This document shows, piece by piece, positions 36,016 to 44,802 of a stretch of 64,000 nt of DNA. Made by a program: the position numbers and the translations under genes. The notes beneath the pieces were generated by a model, which saw nothing but the letters and a program-made list of their open reading frames with translations, was not told where the DNA came from and did no database searches. Where the stretch lies: contig JAAHFU020000001.1 in NCBI GenBank assembly GCA_010672825.2, forward strand, positions 124,001 through 188,000. The letters run 5' to 3'. This stretch comes from Leptolyngbya sp. SIO1E4 (GTDB lineage Bacteria; Cyanobacteriota; Cyanobacteriia; Phormidesmidales; Phormidesmidaceae). Positions within the stretch are counted from its first letter, which is position 1; every line of letters starts with the position of its first letter.

Positions 36016-37668
36016 ATGAAACTGTTCCCCTACGATCGCTTCTCGCTGCAAACTCAATCCCCTCTATCAGCGGTCATCGCCACCTTAGATCCCTACATTG
36101 AAGCCCCTCGCATGCGTTGGGGGTTTTCGCACGACCATGCTCCCTACTCCGGCACCCTGTCTGAATCTGGGTTTGAGATTCGCCGCATTATCCACTATCG
36201 CAACTCGTTCTTGCCCCAAATTAAAGGCCGGTTTGAGCCCTCCTCCCAGGGCACGGTGGTGCATATCACCCTGGGGTTGCATCCTTTGGTCATCGCCTTT
36301 TTGCTGTTGTGGCTAGTGACCTGGTACAGCGGCGCGGTGCCTATCTTTTTCTTCGGGGTGAGAGCTGGGGATATTCCGACTGTAGTGGCTGCTTTCGCCC
36401 TAGTTGCCCCGATCATGTTTTTCTTGATAGCTTGGGGCGTTTTTTGGTACGAGGCCCGTCGCAGTCGGCGGGAACTGACGCAAATTATTCATGGACAACC
36501 CTTGCCCGCACCCTCACGGTCGAGTCGGGTGGCGTGGCGAATGGTGCAGGGGATTGCTGCGGTCATCGCGGTGGCCAATTTGGTTGTGTTCCTGCATCAA
36601 CAGAGCCAGGGGCCTGAGGGGGCATTACCGTCCCAAACCTCACCACCTCAAGCCTCACCATCTCAGGCTTTACAGCAGCCGTGCACCCAGAACTCACCCA
36701 CCCTTGCTGACTGTAACTTTGTCCTGGCACACACTTTGACCGAGCACCCAACCGCCAGCGTCATTGCCCTCAGCCAGGATGGTAAAACCTTGGTCAGCGG
36801 TGGCTCAGATAAGGCAATTAAGGTCTGGGATGTGCAAACGGGGGCATTGAAGCGCACTCTGCAAAGTGACTCTGGGGTAATTACGGCCCTGACGATCGCC
36901 CCCGATGGCCAGACGGTGGTTAGTGGGGCGGGCGATCGCAGGGTGCGCATTTGGGATATCGCCACAGACCAACCGCCGCAAATACTGCACGGGCATACCA
37001 CCCATGACATTGGGCTGGTAAAAGTTTCAGCCGATGGCACCACGATTATTAGCGGCGGCTATGGTGAAGTGAACCTCTGGGATCGGGCCACGGGGGAGCT
37101 CAAAGCCACGCTGCCAGAAAACGGCCCCCCGGAGATTACCCTTGGCCCGGTCACCGTGAAGGGTAGCCCGCCCTATTTTCGCCTGTTTGATATCAGGGCT
37201 GATGGCAAAGCGGTGTTGGTGGTGCAGGGCAGCAAGCTGATCATTTGGGATTTAGAGACGGATCAACAAACGGTGCTGCCTCGCCAATGGTTGACTCACC
37301 TCAACACGGCCTATTTCACGCCGGATGGCACGCAGGTGGTGACGACGGCCTATACCCAGCCCAGAAACCAGCTCAAAATCTGGGATTTGGACACTCACGA
37401 ACTGCGGGCAACGATTCTATTGTCTGAGGCGAGGGAGAGCTGGGGCTATGGCGATCGCATTGCTTTTAGCGGCGATCGGGTAATGGCCAGCACCCCTACA
37501 GGGCTGAAGGTTTGGAATTTGCAGACGGCTGAGCTAGAGGCAAATCTGCAGCTTGGGTTTATGAACCCTGTGATGGTGAGCCCGGATGGTCAGTCTCTGG
37601 TTGGGATTGGCAGTGGGGCAGGCGATGCTGCTCAGGAGACGCAAATTAGAATCTGGCAGCGCCCTTAG
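36016..37668 (+). CDS. membrane-anchored WD40-repeat protein
   Basis: 550 aa. Residues 1-85 soluble; two membrane segments (about 90-110 and 118-142), then a third (about 172-192), a Pro/Ser/Gln linker, and from about 240 a C-terminal beta-propeller of seven or so WD40 blades, for instance VIALSQDGKTLVSGGSDKAIKVWDVQTG and LTIAPDGQTVVSGAGDRRVRIWDI. Blades thus face one side of the membrane, probably as a docking platform. Common architecture in filamentous cyanobacteria. It lies 129 bp upstream of the NACHT gene on the same strand, so the two may act together. Confidence 0.85.
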   Translation: MKLFPYDRFSLQTQSPLSAVIATLDPYIEAPRMRWGFSHDHAPYSGTLSESGFEIRRIIHYRNSFLPQIKGRFEPSSQGTVVHITLGLHPLVIAFLLLWLVTWYSGAVPIFFFGVRAGDIPTVVAAFALVAPIMFFLIAWGVFWYEARRSRRELTQIIHGQPLPAPSRSSRVAWRMVQGIAAVIAVANLVVFLHQQSQGPEGALPSQTSPPQASPSQALQQPCTQNSPTLADCNFVLAHTLTEHPTASVIALSQDGKTLVSGGSDKAIKVWDVQTGALKRTLQSDSGVITALTIAPDGQTVVSGAGDRRVRIWDIATDQPPQILHGHTTHDIGLVKVSADGTTIISGGYGEVNLWDRATGELKATLPENGPPEITLGPVTVKGSPPYFRLFDIRADGKAVLVVQGSKLIIWDLETDQQTVLPRQWLTHLNTAYFTPDGTQVVTTAYTQPRNQLKIWDLDTHELRATILLSEARESWGYGDRIAFSGDRVMASTPTGLKVWNLQTAELEANLQLGFMNPVMVSPDGQSLVGIGSGAGDAAQETQIRIWQRP

Positions 37669-37797
37669 CCAAATCGGGTAGAGTTCTATGCCTAAACTCG
37701 CATTGATTCTGACTCAGCAGCTTTCTGCACAAGGGCTTAGCGGAATAGAAATGCAGAGGCCATAATACGGTCAACTAAGCGAAATTGCTGAGCCCTA

Positions 37798-40700
37798 ATG
37801 ATCGTCCTTGAAACCCTCCTCGCCGTTGCTACCGAGAAAGTTGGTGAGAGGCTTCTCACTGGCCTCAACGCCAAACTGAACCCCCAAGCGCTTGAAACCT
37901 TCTTAAGGCAAGCGGTAAAGGCGGCGAATGAAGCTCAGCCGGATCTTTTCTTCTCTTTTCAGGAGGATGGGGTGCAGGGCTATGGGGCTTTTCTCAATCA
38001 GTTCTTTAAAGGACGCGCCTGCTCGGAATTGCAAAAGCCATTGGAAGAAACCCAAGGTTATCCAGACGTTGCCTTGTTAACTGAAGCCCTTTGGAAGGAC
38101 GCTGTAGAGCACCCGAAGCTCAACTGTTTGAACAAAGCCAACATTGAGCCCTGGATGCAGGAATTTGTCGCCACCTATTTCCGCGAGACTAACCGATCGC
38201 TCCAGTTTCAGATTATTCAGGCCGATTACTGTGACCAGATTCGCCGTGTCTTTGACGATGTGAAATTTGCAGGCATCGCCGTTGAGGGGCAAGACATAGA
38301 CCGCGCTGAGCGCTTGGCCGACATTTTTGTGATGCCGGATGTGCAAGAAGACGACGCAGGAATGCGAGGCATCTCAGACGACATGCCACCTGAAGCCATG
38401 GAGGATCCGCAACAGCGCCTTCTGTGGGAGCAGCGCCAACAGATTTTGATCTCTAAACAGCGCACCAGCGGAGGCAACTTCTCAGCCGCAGATCTGCTGA
38501 CCAAAGGCAAAACCAACCGCGCGGTGCTATTGGGAGCACCCGGCTCAGGCAAAACGACCCTGATGAACTACTTTGCCGTAATCGCCTGTTCAAGAGATCA
38601 ACTCGATGAGAATCGTGGCTCCCCTACCTTCCCCATCTCTCGCACCTCCCTCGTGCCCATCCTCATTCGTATCCGAGATCTCGCCCGCCAGCCCGATCTC
38701 TCTATCCTCGAATTTGTGCAAGATTTTGCCCAAAAAGACCTCGCAATCACACGCGATCTCACTGGCTTTTTTCAATATTACTTAGAGAACGGCAACACCC
38801 TGATCCTGCTGGATGGGCTGGATGAAGTGGCGGATATTGCGCAGCGCTACAAAGTCGTGGAGAAAATTGAAGCCTTTCTCAGTCAGTTTGAGCACTGCCC
38901 CGCCATCATCACCTCTCGCCCAGCCGGATACAAACGCGACTTCTTTCGGACTGATGAATATCCCCATTATGAGCTGCAGCCCTTTAACGATGAAAAAATT
39001 GAAACCTTCATCGACCATTGGTACGACAGCCGCTTTGAACTAGAAAGTGAGCGAGAACGGCGGCAAACTAGCTTGCGCAAGGCCCTCAATGACCAGCCCC
39101 GCATTAAACAGCTGGCCCGTAATCCGCTGTTGCTCACGATCATTGCACTGATCCATCGCTATCAGGCCAAACTACCGAAAGAACGCTACAAGCTGTATGA
39201 CAAAGCAGTAGAAACCCTACTCACCACCTGGGATAGTAACAAAGAACTGAGCAATCACGAGATTTTGGAATACCTGGAACTGGACGACCTGCGGCGGCTG
39301 ATGGAACGGCTAGCCTATTGGATTCACTGCCAGGGGGGGACTGGAGATACTGAAGGCGGCACGCTGATTGACCGGGATGAATTGATTACTCAGCTGACGC
39401 AGTACATCCGAGAAATGAAGCGGGTGGAGCGGCACCAGGCTAAGGCGGAAGCTAAACGCTTTTTAGAACAGATTGTGCGCGATCGGGCGGGATTGTTGAG
39501 TCTGCAAGGGCAAGACCGCTATGCGTTTGTGCACAAAACCTTTCAGGAATACCTGACAGCGATGGAAATTCGAGATCGGCAGGAGGAAGGGTTTGAGGTA
39601 GTGCTGGAACACATTGAAGAATACCTGCATAATCCCCATTGGGAGGAGGTGTTGCTGCTGTTGATTGCCCAGCAGAAGCGAAATAACCCGATCAAGGTGT
39701 TGCAGGCAATTTTGGCCCACGACACGCCGTATGAGCGATGGCTGCATCGTAACCTGCTATTTGCAGGGAGAGTACTGGCTGAGAACGTTCCGGTTGCGGA
39801 TACCGAATTAGCGGGCTCCATTATCAGCCACCTTATGGAATTAGACGTTACCCAATCGCCACTGGGAACTGACAAGCTACGCAGTCGAATTTTCCGCGTT
39901 GTTAGCAGCCTGTCTGAAACTGCTTTTGAAGACATTGCCCTGAAGCTGTTAGAGAATCATAAAAATGACCTAGGACGTTGGCGATACTTAGATTACCAAG
40001 GTGCATTAGCACCAGATCAAGCAGTTGGGTTGCTGTTAGTTCTGCTCCAAGATGACGAGTCTGATGTGCGTTATCGCGCCGCTGAGGCGTTGGGACAGCT
40101 GGGGCAGGGCAGCGATGCGGTGGTCGCGGCCTTACTCCCCTTGCTCCAAGATGACGAGTCTGATGTGCGTTCTCACGCCGCTGAGGCGTTGGTAAAGCTG
40201 GGACAGGGCAGCAATGCGGTGGTCGCGACCTTACTCCCCTTGCTCCAAGATGACGAGTCTGATGTGCGTTCTCACGCCGCTGAGGCGTTGGTAAAGCTGG
40301 GACAGGGCAGCAATGCGGTGGTCGCGACCTTACTCCCCTTGCTCCAAGATGACAAATTTTTTGTGCGTTCTCGCACTGCGGAGGCGTTGGGACAGCTGGG
40401 GCAGGGCAGCGATGCGGTGGTCGCGGCCTTACTCCCCTTGCTCCAAGATGACGAGTCTCTTGTGCGTTCTAGCGCCGCTGAGGCGTTGGGACAGCTGGGG
40501 CAGGGCAGCGATGCGGTGGTCGCGGCCTTACTCCCCTTGCTCCAAGATGACAAGTTTTTTGTGCGTTCTAGCGCCGCTGAGGCGTTGGGACAGCTGGGGC
40601 AGGGCAGCGATGCGGTGGTCGCGGCCTTACTCCCCTTGCTCCAAGATGACGAGTCTTTTGTGCGTTTTAGCGCCGCTTTAGCGTTGGCAAAGCTGGGGCA

Positions 40701-41301
40701 GGGCAGCGATGCGGTGGTCGCGGCCTTACTCCCCTTGCTCCAAGATGACGAGTTTTTTGTGCGTTCTAGCGCCGCTTTAGCGTTGGTAAAGCTGGGGCAG
40801 GGCAGCGATGCGGTAGTCGCGGCCCTACTCCCCTTGCTCCAAGATGACAAGTCTTTTGTGCGTTCTCGCACTGCGGAGGCGTTGGGACCGCTGGGGCAGG
40901 GCAGCAATGCGGTGATCGCGGCCTTACTCCCCTTGCTCCAAGATGACGAGTCTCTTGTGCGTTCTCGCGCCGCTGTTGCGTTGGGACAGCTGGGGCAGGG
41001 CTCTGATGCAGTGGTCGCGGCCTTACTCTCCTTACTCCAAGATGACGAGTCTTTTATGCGTTCTCGCGCCGCTGTTGCGTTGGTAAAACTGGGGCAGGGC
41101 AGCGATGCGGTGGTCGCGGCCTTACTCCCCTTGCTTCAAGATGACGAGTCTCTTGTGCGTTCTCGCGCCACTGTTGCGTTGATTAATCTTGATAAACAGT
41201 CAGATCAGGTTGAACCGGCTCTGGTTCAGTGGATCGAGCAACATCAAACCGAAGACTTTGTGGGTCAGGGGGTTGATGTGCTGTGGGAACTGGTGGGCTG
41301 A
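37798..41301 (+). CDS. NACHT NTPase with HEAT repeats (NLR-like)
   Basis: 1167 aa. N-terminal helical region (1-240, unrecognised), NACHT STAND NTPase at about 240-420 with Walker A GAPGSGKTT (246-254) and Walker B LILLDGLDEVAD (335-346), TSRPAGYKR sensor, then winged-helix/helical parts ending with FVHKTFQEYLTAMEI typical of these proteins. Residues about 742-1140 are twelve HEAT-type units of 33 residues. Similar NLR-like bacterial proteins are known or suspected in phage defence and signalling. Whether the N-terminal part is an effector cannot be said. No nuclease or other known effector motif was seen. Confidence 0.88.
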   Translation: MIVLETLLAVATEKVGERLLTGLNAKLNPQALETFLRQAVKAANEAQPDLFFSFQEDGVQGYGAFLNQFFKGRACSELQKPLEETQGYPDVALLTEALWKDAVEHPKLNCLNKANIEPWMQEFVATYFRETNRSLQFQIIQADYCDQIRRVFDDVKFAGIAVEGQDIDRAERLADIFVMPDVQEDDAGMRGISDDMPPEAMEDPQQRLLWEQRQQILISKQRTSGGNFSAADLLTKGKTNRAVLLGAPGSGKTTLMNYFAVIACSRDQLDENRGSPTFPISRTSLVPILIRIRDLARQPDLSILEFVQDFAQKDLAITRDLTGFFQYYLENGNTLILLDGLDEVADIAQRYKVVEKIEAFLSQFEHCPAIITSRPAGYKRDFFRTDEYPHYELQPFNDEKIETFIDHWYDSRFELESERERRQTSLRKALNDQPRIKQLARNPLLLTIIALIHRYQAKLPKERYKLYDKAVETLLTTWDSNKELSNHEILEYLELDDLRRLMERLAYWIHCQGGTGDTEGGTLIDRDELITQLTQYIREMKRVERHQAKAEAKRFLEQIVRDRAGLLSLQGQDRYAFVHKTFQEYLTAMEIRDRQEEGFEVVLEHIEEYLHNPHWEEVLLLLIAQQKRNNPIKVLQAILAHDTPYERWLHRNLLFAGRVLAENVPVADTELAGSIISHLMELDVTQSPLGTDKLRSRIFRVVSSLSETAFEDIALKLLENHKNDLGRWRYLDYQGALAPDQAVGLLLVLLQDDESDVRYRAAEALGQLGQGSDAVVAALLPLLQDDESDVRSHAAEALVKLGQGSNAVVATLLPLLQDDESDVRSHAAEALVKLGQGSNAVVATLLPLLQDDKFFVRSRTAEALGQLGQGSDAVVAALLPLLQDDESLVRSSAAEALGQLGQGSDAVVAALLPLLQDDKFFVRSSAAEALGQLGQGSDAVVAALLPLLQDDESFVRFSAALALAKLGQGSDAVVAALLPLLQDDEFFVRSSAALALVKLGQGSDAVVAALLPLLQDDKSFVRSRTAEALGPLGQGSNAVIAALLPLLQDDESLVRSRAAVALGQLGQGSDAVVAALLSLLQDDESFMRSRAAVALVKLGQGSDAVVAALLPLLQDDESLVRSRATVALINLDKQSDQVEPALVQWIEQHQTEDFVGQGVDVLWELVG
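40020..41200 (+). repeat. twelve 99-bp tandem repeats in the NACHT gene
   Basis: Exact 99-bp spacing (e.g. TTACTCCCC at 40132 and 40231). Units 2 and 3 are identical in protein. Differences cluster at the DESDVR/DKFFVR/DESLVR and AEALVKL/AEALGQL positions; the GQGSDAVVAALLPLLQDD stretch is nearly invariant even at the DNA level, indicating recent unequal recombination or gene conversion. Confidence 0.9.
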
Positions 41302-41413
41302 TGTTGGATTTTGGATTGGGGATTTGCGATTTTGGATTGATTAGCCCCTTACCTCCTTGACTCTGCCCTTGGGGCAGGGTGTGTACTCAAACAGTCAGTG
41401 ACTTCCCAGCGTT

Positions 41414-42241
41414 ATGACCCTCTATAAAATCAGCGCTTTTTCCCGCTTGGGGCAGGTCTCCATCAAGGCGCTGCGGCTTTACGATCAGCGCAATTTGCTT
41501 AAGCCCGCCCAGGTAGATGCAGAAACCGGCTATCGCTATTACCAAATCGAGCAGCTGCAGCGGCTGCACCGCATCCTGGCCCTTAAAGCCATGGGGCTAT
41601 CGCTAGAGCAAATCGGCCAAATACTGAACGACAACCTATCGCTGAGCCAGATGCAAGCCATGTTACGGCTCAAGCAAGCCGACCTGCAGCAGCAACTCAT
41701 AGAGGCACAACAACGCCTGGTCACTGTCAACGCCCATTTGCAATACCTCAAAGAAGAACACACCATGCCCGATTACGAAGTCGTCCTCAAATCAGTCGAG
41801 CCCGTTCATTCTGTGGCCACGATTCGAGACATCATCCCCACCTACCCTGCCGTGGGGCAACTGTTTAACGAACTCATGGCCTATCTGGGGCAACATCACC
41901 TGCAGCCCCAGGGCTACTGCGCCGCCATCTGGCACGACGCAGAATACACCGAAAAAGACGTCGATGCCGAAGCCATTATTGCCGTTCCTAAAACCCTGTC
42001 TGGCACTCAGCGCATCCAGGTACGAGATTTGCCTGCCCTAGAGCTAGTCGCCTCCATCATTCATCGAGGCACCTACAGCACCCTCAATCAAGCCTACGGG
42101 GCAATCACACAGTGGATTGAAGATAACCCCTATCAAATTATTGGCGCTAACCGCGAGGTCTATTTGAAAGGCGGCGCGGAGCAAGACAACCCCGATTACA
42201 TCACTGAGATTCAGTTTCCGGTGATGCAGATCGCTGGGTAA
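41414..42241 (+). CDS. MerR-family regulator with GyrI-like effector domain
   Basis: 275 aa. MerR HTH at 1-75 (YKISAFSRLGQVSIKALRLYDQRNLLKPAQVDAETGYRYYQ, in two helices with the wing), a coiled coil (80-115), then a GyrI-like small-molecule-binding domain (120-270: VHSVATIRDIIPTYPAVGQLF, and TYSTLNQAYGAITQWI). This is the BmrR/BltR layout, activators of multidrug efflux that bind lipophilic cations. No transporter gene is adjacent. Confidence 0.88.
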   Translation: MTLYKISAFSRLGQVSIKALRLYDQRNLLKPAQVDAETGYRYYQIEQLQRLHRILALKAMGLSLEQIGQILNDNLSLSQMQAMLRLKQADLQQQLIEAQQRLVTVNAHLQYLKEEHTMPDYEVVLKSVEPVHSVATIRDIIPTYPAVGQLFNELMAYLGQHHLQPQGYCAAIWHDAEYTEKDVDAEAIIAVPKTLSGTQRIQVRDLPALELVASIIHRGTYSTLNQAYGAITQWIEDNPYQIIGANREVYLKGGAEQDNPDYITEIQFPVMQIAG

Positions 42242-42308
42242 TCTCGTTTCTAAAGCGACAGCTCAGCCCCCTCCCAACCTCCCTTTGGCAACGCTACTGC
42301 TTATTACA

Positions 42309-42404
42309 TATAGCGGTGTGCATTTGGATCAAGTACACCCTAGACCCCAAACCCTAGACCCTGCCTTCACCAAAATGTACTGGACTGAACTGAATAGGGC
42401 TATA
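42309..42404 (-). repeat. 96-bp palindromic repeat R1, inverted
   Basis: Reads TATAGCGGTGTGCATTTGGA to GGGCTATA on the plus strand, the reverse of the 18868 copy. Yet its flanks are in the same orientation as those at 18868: GCTACT(C/G)CTTAT(T)ACA before and AGTCCTGGTCT(G/A)ATCCAG after. Confidence 0.8.
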
Positions 42405-42504
42405 AGTCCTGGTCTAATCCAGAAGCATGCTGGAAACCCCCTCTAACTCCCCCTTACGAAAGGGGAGAACTGGGTTTCCCTCCTTGAGAAGGCGGGATTA
42501 AGGG
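42405..42504 (+). repeat. dispersed repeat between R1 and MITE copy B
   Basis: AGTCCTGGTCTAATCCAGAA, AGCATGCT and CCCCCTCTAAC, then TTTCCCTCCTTGAGAAGGCG. The first part recurs at 18964-19009, the second at 19262-19290 and, diverged, at 63012-63075. Confidence 0.65.
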
Positions 42505-42755
42505 TAGGGCTGATTCATTCAACAGAGAAAATACTTCAAACGGCTATTATTGCCGTTAACCTGCTGCTGTGCCTCGAATATCCCGACCCAGATCAAGCTA
42601 AAACCATCTGGTCTATCAGCCTTGCCAACCCCCTACTTCCGCGAGGTCCAGGACGGCGGAACGTCCTGGTCGTAGGGGTCTGGGGGCAAGCGAAATGCCC
42701 CCAGGTAACCCCCCTTAACCAGACCTGACTCTTCGCCTTACCGCCTTCACCAGAA
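42505..42755 (+). mobile_element. MITE-like element, copy B (right end deleted)
   Basis: Starts TAGGGCTGATTCATTCAACA, about four differences from copy A over 249 bp, but it lacks the last 60 bp with GAATCATCCCTA. Inserted next to the 3' side of the repeat-protein gene at 42896. Confidence 0.78.
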
Positions 42756-42790
42756 TAGACCCTAGCCTTGCCCTGATCAGCTTGAATAAA

Positions 42791-42818
42791 GCCCCCTTGA
42801 TGTAGCCATCAAGGGGGC
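42791..42818 (-). terminator. intrinsic terminator of the 15-residue-repeat gene, copy 1
   Basis: Perfect 12-bp stem GCCCCCTTGATG / CATCAAGGGGGC with a 4-nt loop; on the minus strand it is followed by TTTATTC. Placed 78 bp after the stop of the gene at 42896. The homologous stem follows the second copy at 57244. Confidence 0.85.
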
Positions 42819-42895
42819 AAGGGTGTGAGTGAGTGTGAATCAAACTAAACCGGTAGATGCAAGCACAAACACGATGCCTGAAGAAAGCTTGTTGC

Positions 42896-43561
42896 TTAGC
42901 TCTTCTCCAGATTCTCGCGACGAACCTCATCTAGATTGACCGCGTCCTTATCCAGGTTCTCGCGACGCAGTTGATCAAAATCTACAGCATCGGCTTTAAG
43001 CGTCTCGCGACGGAGATCATCAAAGTTGGTGGCTTTCACCTGTAGCTCAACCACTGCGTCCTTGTCTAAGTTCTCGCGGCGCAGTTCGTCGAAGTTGACC
43101 GCGTCTTTATCCAGGTTCTCGCGACGCAGTTCATCAAAGTCAACACCTTTTGCCTGTAGCTCAACCACGGCGTCCTTGTCTAAGTTCTCGCGGCGCAGTT
43201 CGTCAAAGTTGACCACATCTTTGTCGAGGTTTTCGCGGCGCAGCTCATCAAAATCAACGCCTTTTACCTGTAGCTCAACCACGGCGTCCTTATCCAGGTT
43301 CTCGCGGCGCAGTTCGTCGAAGTTGACAGCGTCTTTGTCGAGGTTTTCACGACGCAGTTCATCAAAGTCGATCTCTTTGAGCTGAATCTCAGCCACCGCA
43401 TCTTTGTCCAGATTTTCGCGACGCAGCTCATCGAAGTTGACGGCATCCTTATCGAGGTTTTCGCGGCGCAGTTCGTCAAAATTAGGTGCGGCGTGGGCGG
43501 CAGGTGCCACTGCGATAGAAACAGCGGTCAGAGCAGTCAGGGCAAGAGCAATGCGTTTCAT
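42896..43561 (-). CDS. secreted 15-residue-repeat protein (FDELRRENLDKDAV), copy 1
   Basis: 221 aa, not recognised. Signal peptide MKRIALALTALTAVSIAVAP with AHA cleavage, then eleven units of FDELRRENLDKDAV. Units alternate: a plain 15-residue unit starting N/D, and a 23-residue unit with the tail VELQVKGV or AEIQLKEI, giving a 38-residue higher-order period. The last three units have drifted (FDDLRRETLKADAV, FDQLRRENLDKDAV, LDEVRRENLEKS). Highly charged, probably helical. Codons for identical residues differ between units (Leu, Asp, Lys, Arg), so the protein sequence is under constraint. Leader, terminator and paralogue are shared with the gene at 57310. Confidence 0.8.
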   Translation of the reverse strand: MKRIALALTALTAVSIAVAPAAHAAPNFDELRRENLDKDAVNFDELRRENLDKDAVAEIQLKEIDFDELRRENLDKDAVNFDELRRENLDKDAVVELQVKGVDFDELRRENLDKDVVNFDELRRENLDKDAVVELQAKGVDFDELRRENLDKDAVNFDELRRENLDKDAVVELQVKATNFDDLRRETLKADAVDFDQLRRENLDKDAVNLDEVRRENLEKS

Positions 43562-43685
43562 AATTGGGGCTCCTTTCGTCGCTTTAACGACTCAATCATC
43601 TTGAGTCCTATAGTGGCGTCCGCCTCTGAGCCCTGACTGACTGAGAAATAAGCTGAGTCTAATGGCTTCCTGAGAAAACTGAATT
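43562..43685 (-). promoter_or_regulatory. conserved promoter and hairpin leader of the repeat gene, copy 1
   Basis: On the minus strand: CACTATAGG (-10-like), then ACTCAAGATGATTGAGT (hairpin, 43590-43606), GTCGTTAAAGCGAC (hairpin, 43578-43591, overlapping by 2 nt), then AAAGGAGCC before ATG. The same order occurs upstream of 57834; about 75 bp further upstream (TTCTCAGGAAGCCATTAG) is also conserved. Confidence 0.65.
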
Positions 43686-43785
43686 TTAGAGTCTATTCAG
43701 CTGAGCATGCTTAGCTGCGATCGCGCAGAAGAGCGTTCTATTCTGCCCTCTGCCTTCTGCCTTCTGCCTTTCCCCCACCCTCTCC

Positions 43786-44802
43786 TCAACCGGCAAGTAA
43801 CGCCTGCACCGCCGTCCGAATAAAGGCTTCATCCTCCGGGTTTTGGTAAGGGTTGCCTGCCCGATGGCCCCAGATTGAGGGAATGGGGCGATAGTCAGCA
43901 CCAGGGATCAGGGCGGCCTCGGCTTTGCAGTCTTCTGGTGTGAAGTACAAATCGGTTTCGGCAGGCATGACCAACGTTCGCGCTTGAATTGAGCCAAGCG
44001 CTTTAGCGTAGTCTCCTTGATACAGTGGCGTATTGCCAACGTCACACCGCAGCCAGGTATCGATCATGGCAATCAGGTTGTGGGGGTCGCGCTTGCGATA
44101 GCCCGCTTCCCAACTGCGAACCAAATAGTCTTCCAGAGAGTTGTAGCCAAACTGGCGATATAGCTGCTCTCGATAATAGGCCTGGGAGGCAGCCCAGCTT
44201 GCATAGATGCGGGCATAGGCCCGATAGCCGCGATCGGGGATGCCGTCAAAGCGGCGACCGTTCCAGGTGGGGTCTGCGGTCAGGGCCGATCGCAAACTCG
44301 CTAAAAAGATCTGGTTATGCTCGGTCGTTTTCGCGGTTCCACACAGGGCTGCAATGCGTTCAACCCGGTCGGGATAATGGGTGCCCCAGTAGTAGCCCTG
44401 CTGAGCCCCCATCGACCAGCCATAGACCAGGGCTAACTTTTCGACCCCAAACGCTTCGCGCAGGAGCGTTTCCTGGGCTCGAACGTTATCAAAATGGGTA
44501 AACCAAAACCCGTCTTCGGCCAACCCACACCGGGCATCATTGCTGGGCGATGTGGACAACCCATTGCCAAACTGATTAACGATGACGATAAACCAGCGAT
44601 TGGGGTCGAGGATGCGATCGCCCCCAATCAGCCAGTCAATATCCATATGCTGAGCCCCATAGGACGTGGGGTAAAGAATGACGTTGGCGCGATCGCTGGC
44701 CAGCTGCCCATAGGTCTGATACACCAGCGTGGCCTCTGGTAAGACCCTGCCACACTGAAGCTCAAAGTTTTTGAGCGTAAAGGATTGAGCCGATAACGTC
44801 AT
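43786..44802 (-). CDS. MetX-like alpha/beta hydrolase
   Basis: 338 aa. Homoserine O-acetyltransferase-like fold: ATLVYQTYGQLASDRANVILYPTSYG, NQFGNGLSTSPSN, the nucleophile elbow VYGWSMGAQQGYYW (Ser), the late Asp (ETDLYFTPED) and His in IWGHRAGNP. Homoserine acetyltransferases usually carry GGSMGGMQ, so this is probably a related acyltransferase or hydrolase rather than MetX proper. Its start overlaps the stop of the desaturase gene by 4 nt (ATGA), so the two are translated as a pair. Confidence 0.8.
   Translation of the reverse strand: MTLSAQSFTLKNFELQCGRVLPEATLVYQTYGQLASDRANVILYPTSYGAQHMDIDWLIGGDRILDPNRWFIVIVNQFGNGLSTSPSNDARCGLAEDGFWFTHFDNVRAQETLLREAFGVEKLALVYGWSMGAQQGYYWGTHYPDRVERIAALCGTAKTTEHNQIFLASLRSALTADPTWNGRRFDGIPDRGYRAYARIYASWAASQAYYREQLYRQFGYNSLEDYLVRSWEAGYRKRDPHNLIAMIDTWLRCDVGNTPLYQGDYAKALGSIQARTLVMPAETDLYFTPEDCKAEAALIPGADYRPIPSIWGHRAGNPYQNPEDEAFIRTAVQALLAG

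Noticed and set aside
40272-40907. 211-codon open frame on the minus strand, Ser/Lys-rich repeats
   Set aside because: Antisense shadow of the HEAT-repeat DNA of the NACHT gene; periodic only because the real gene is.
40020-41200. Regular 99-bp repeats as a CRISPR array
   Set aside because: No unique spacers; the units are contiguous, in frame and encode HEAT repeats. The same applies to the repeats at 43 and 57 kb.
43026-43385. 119-codon plus-strand frame with SKFSRRSSSK repeats (also 57287-57658)
   Set aside because: Antisense of the FDELRRENLDKDAV genes. The minus frame has signal peptide, ribosome site, leader and terminator; the plus frame has none.
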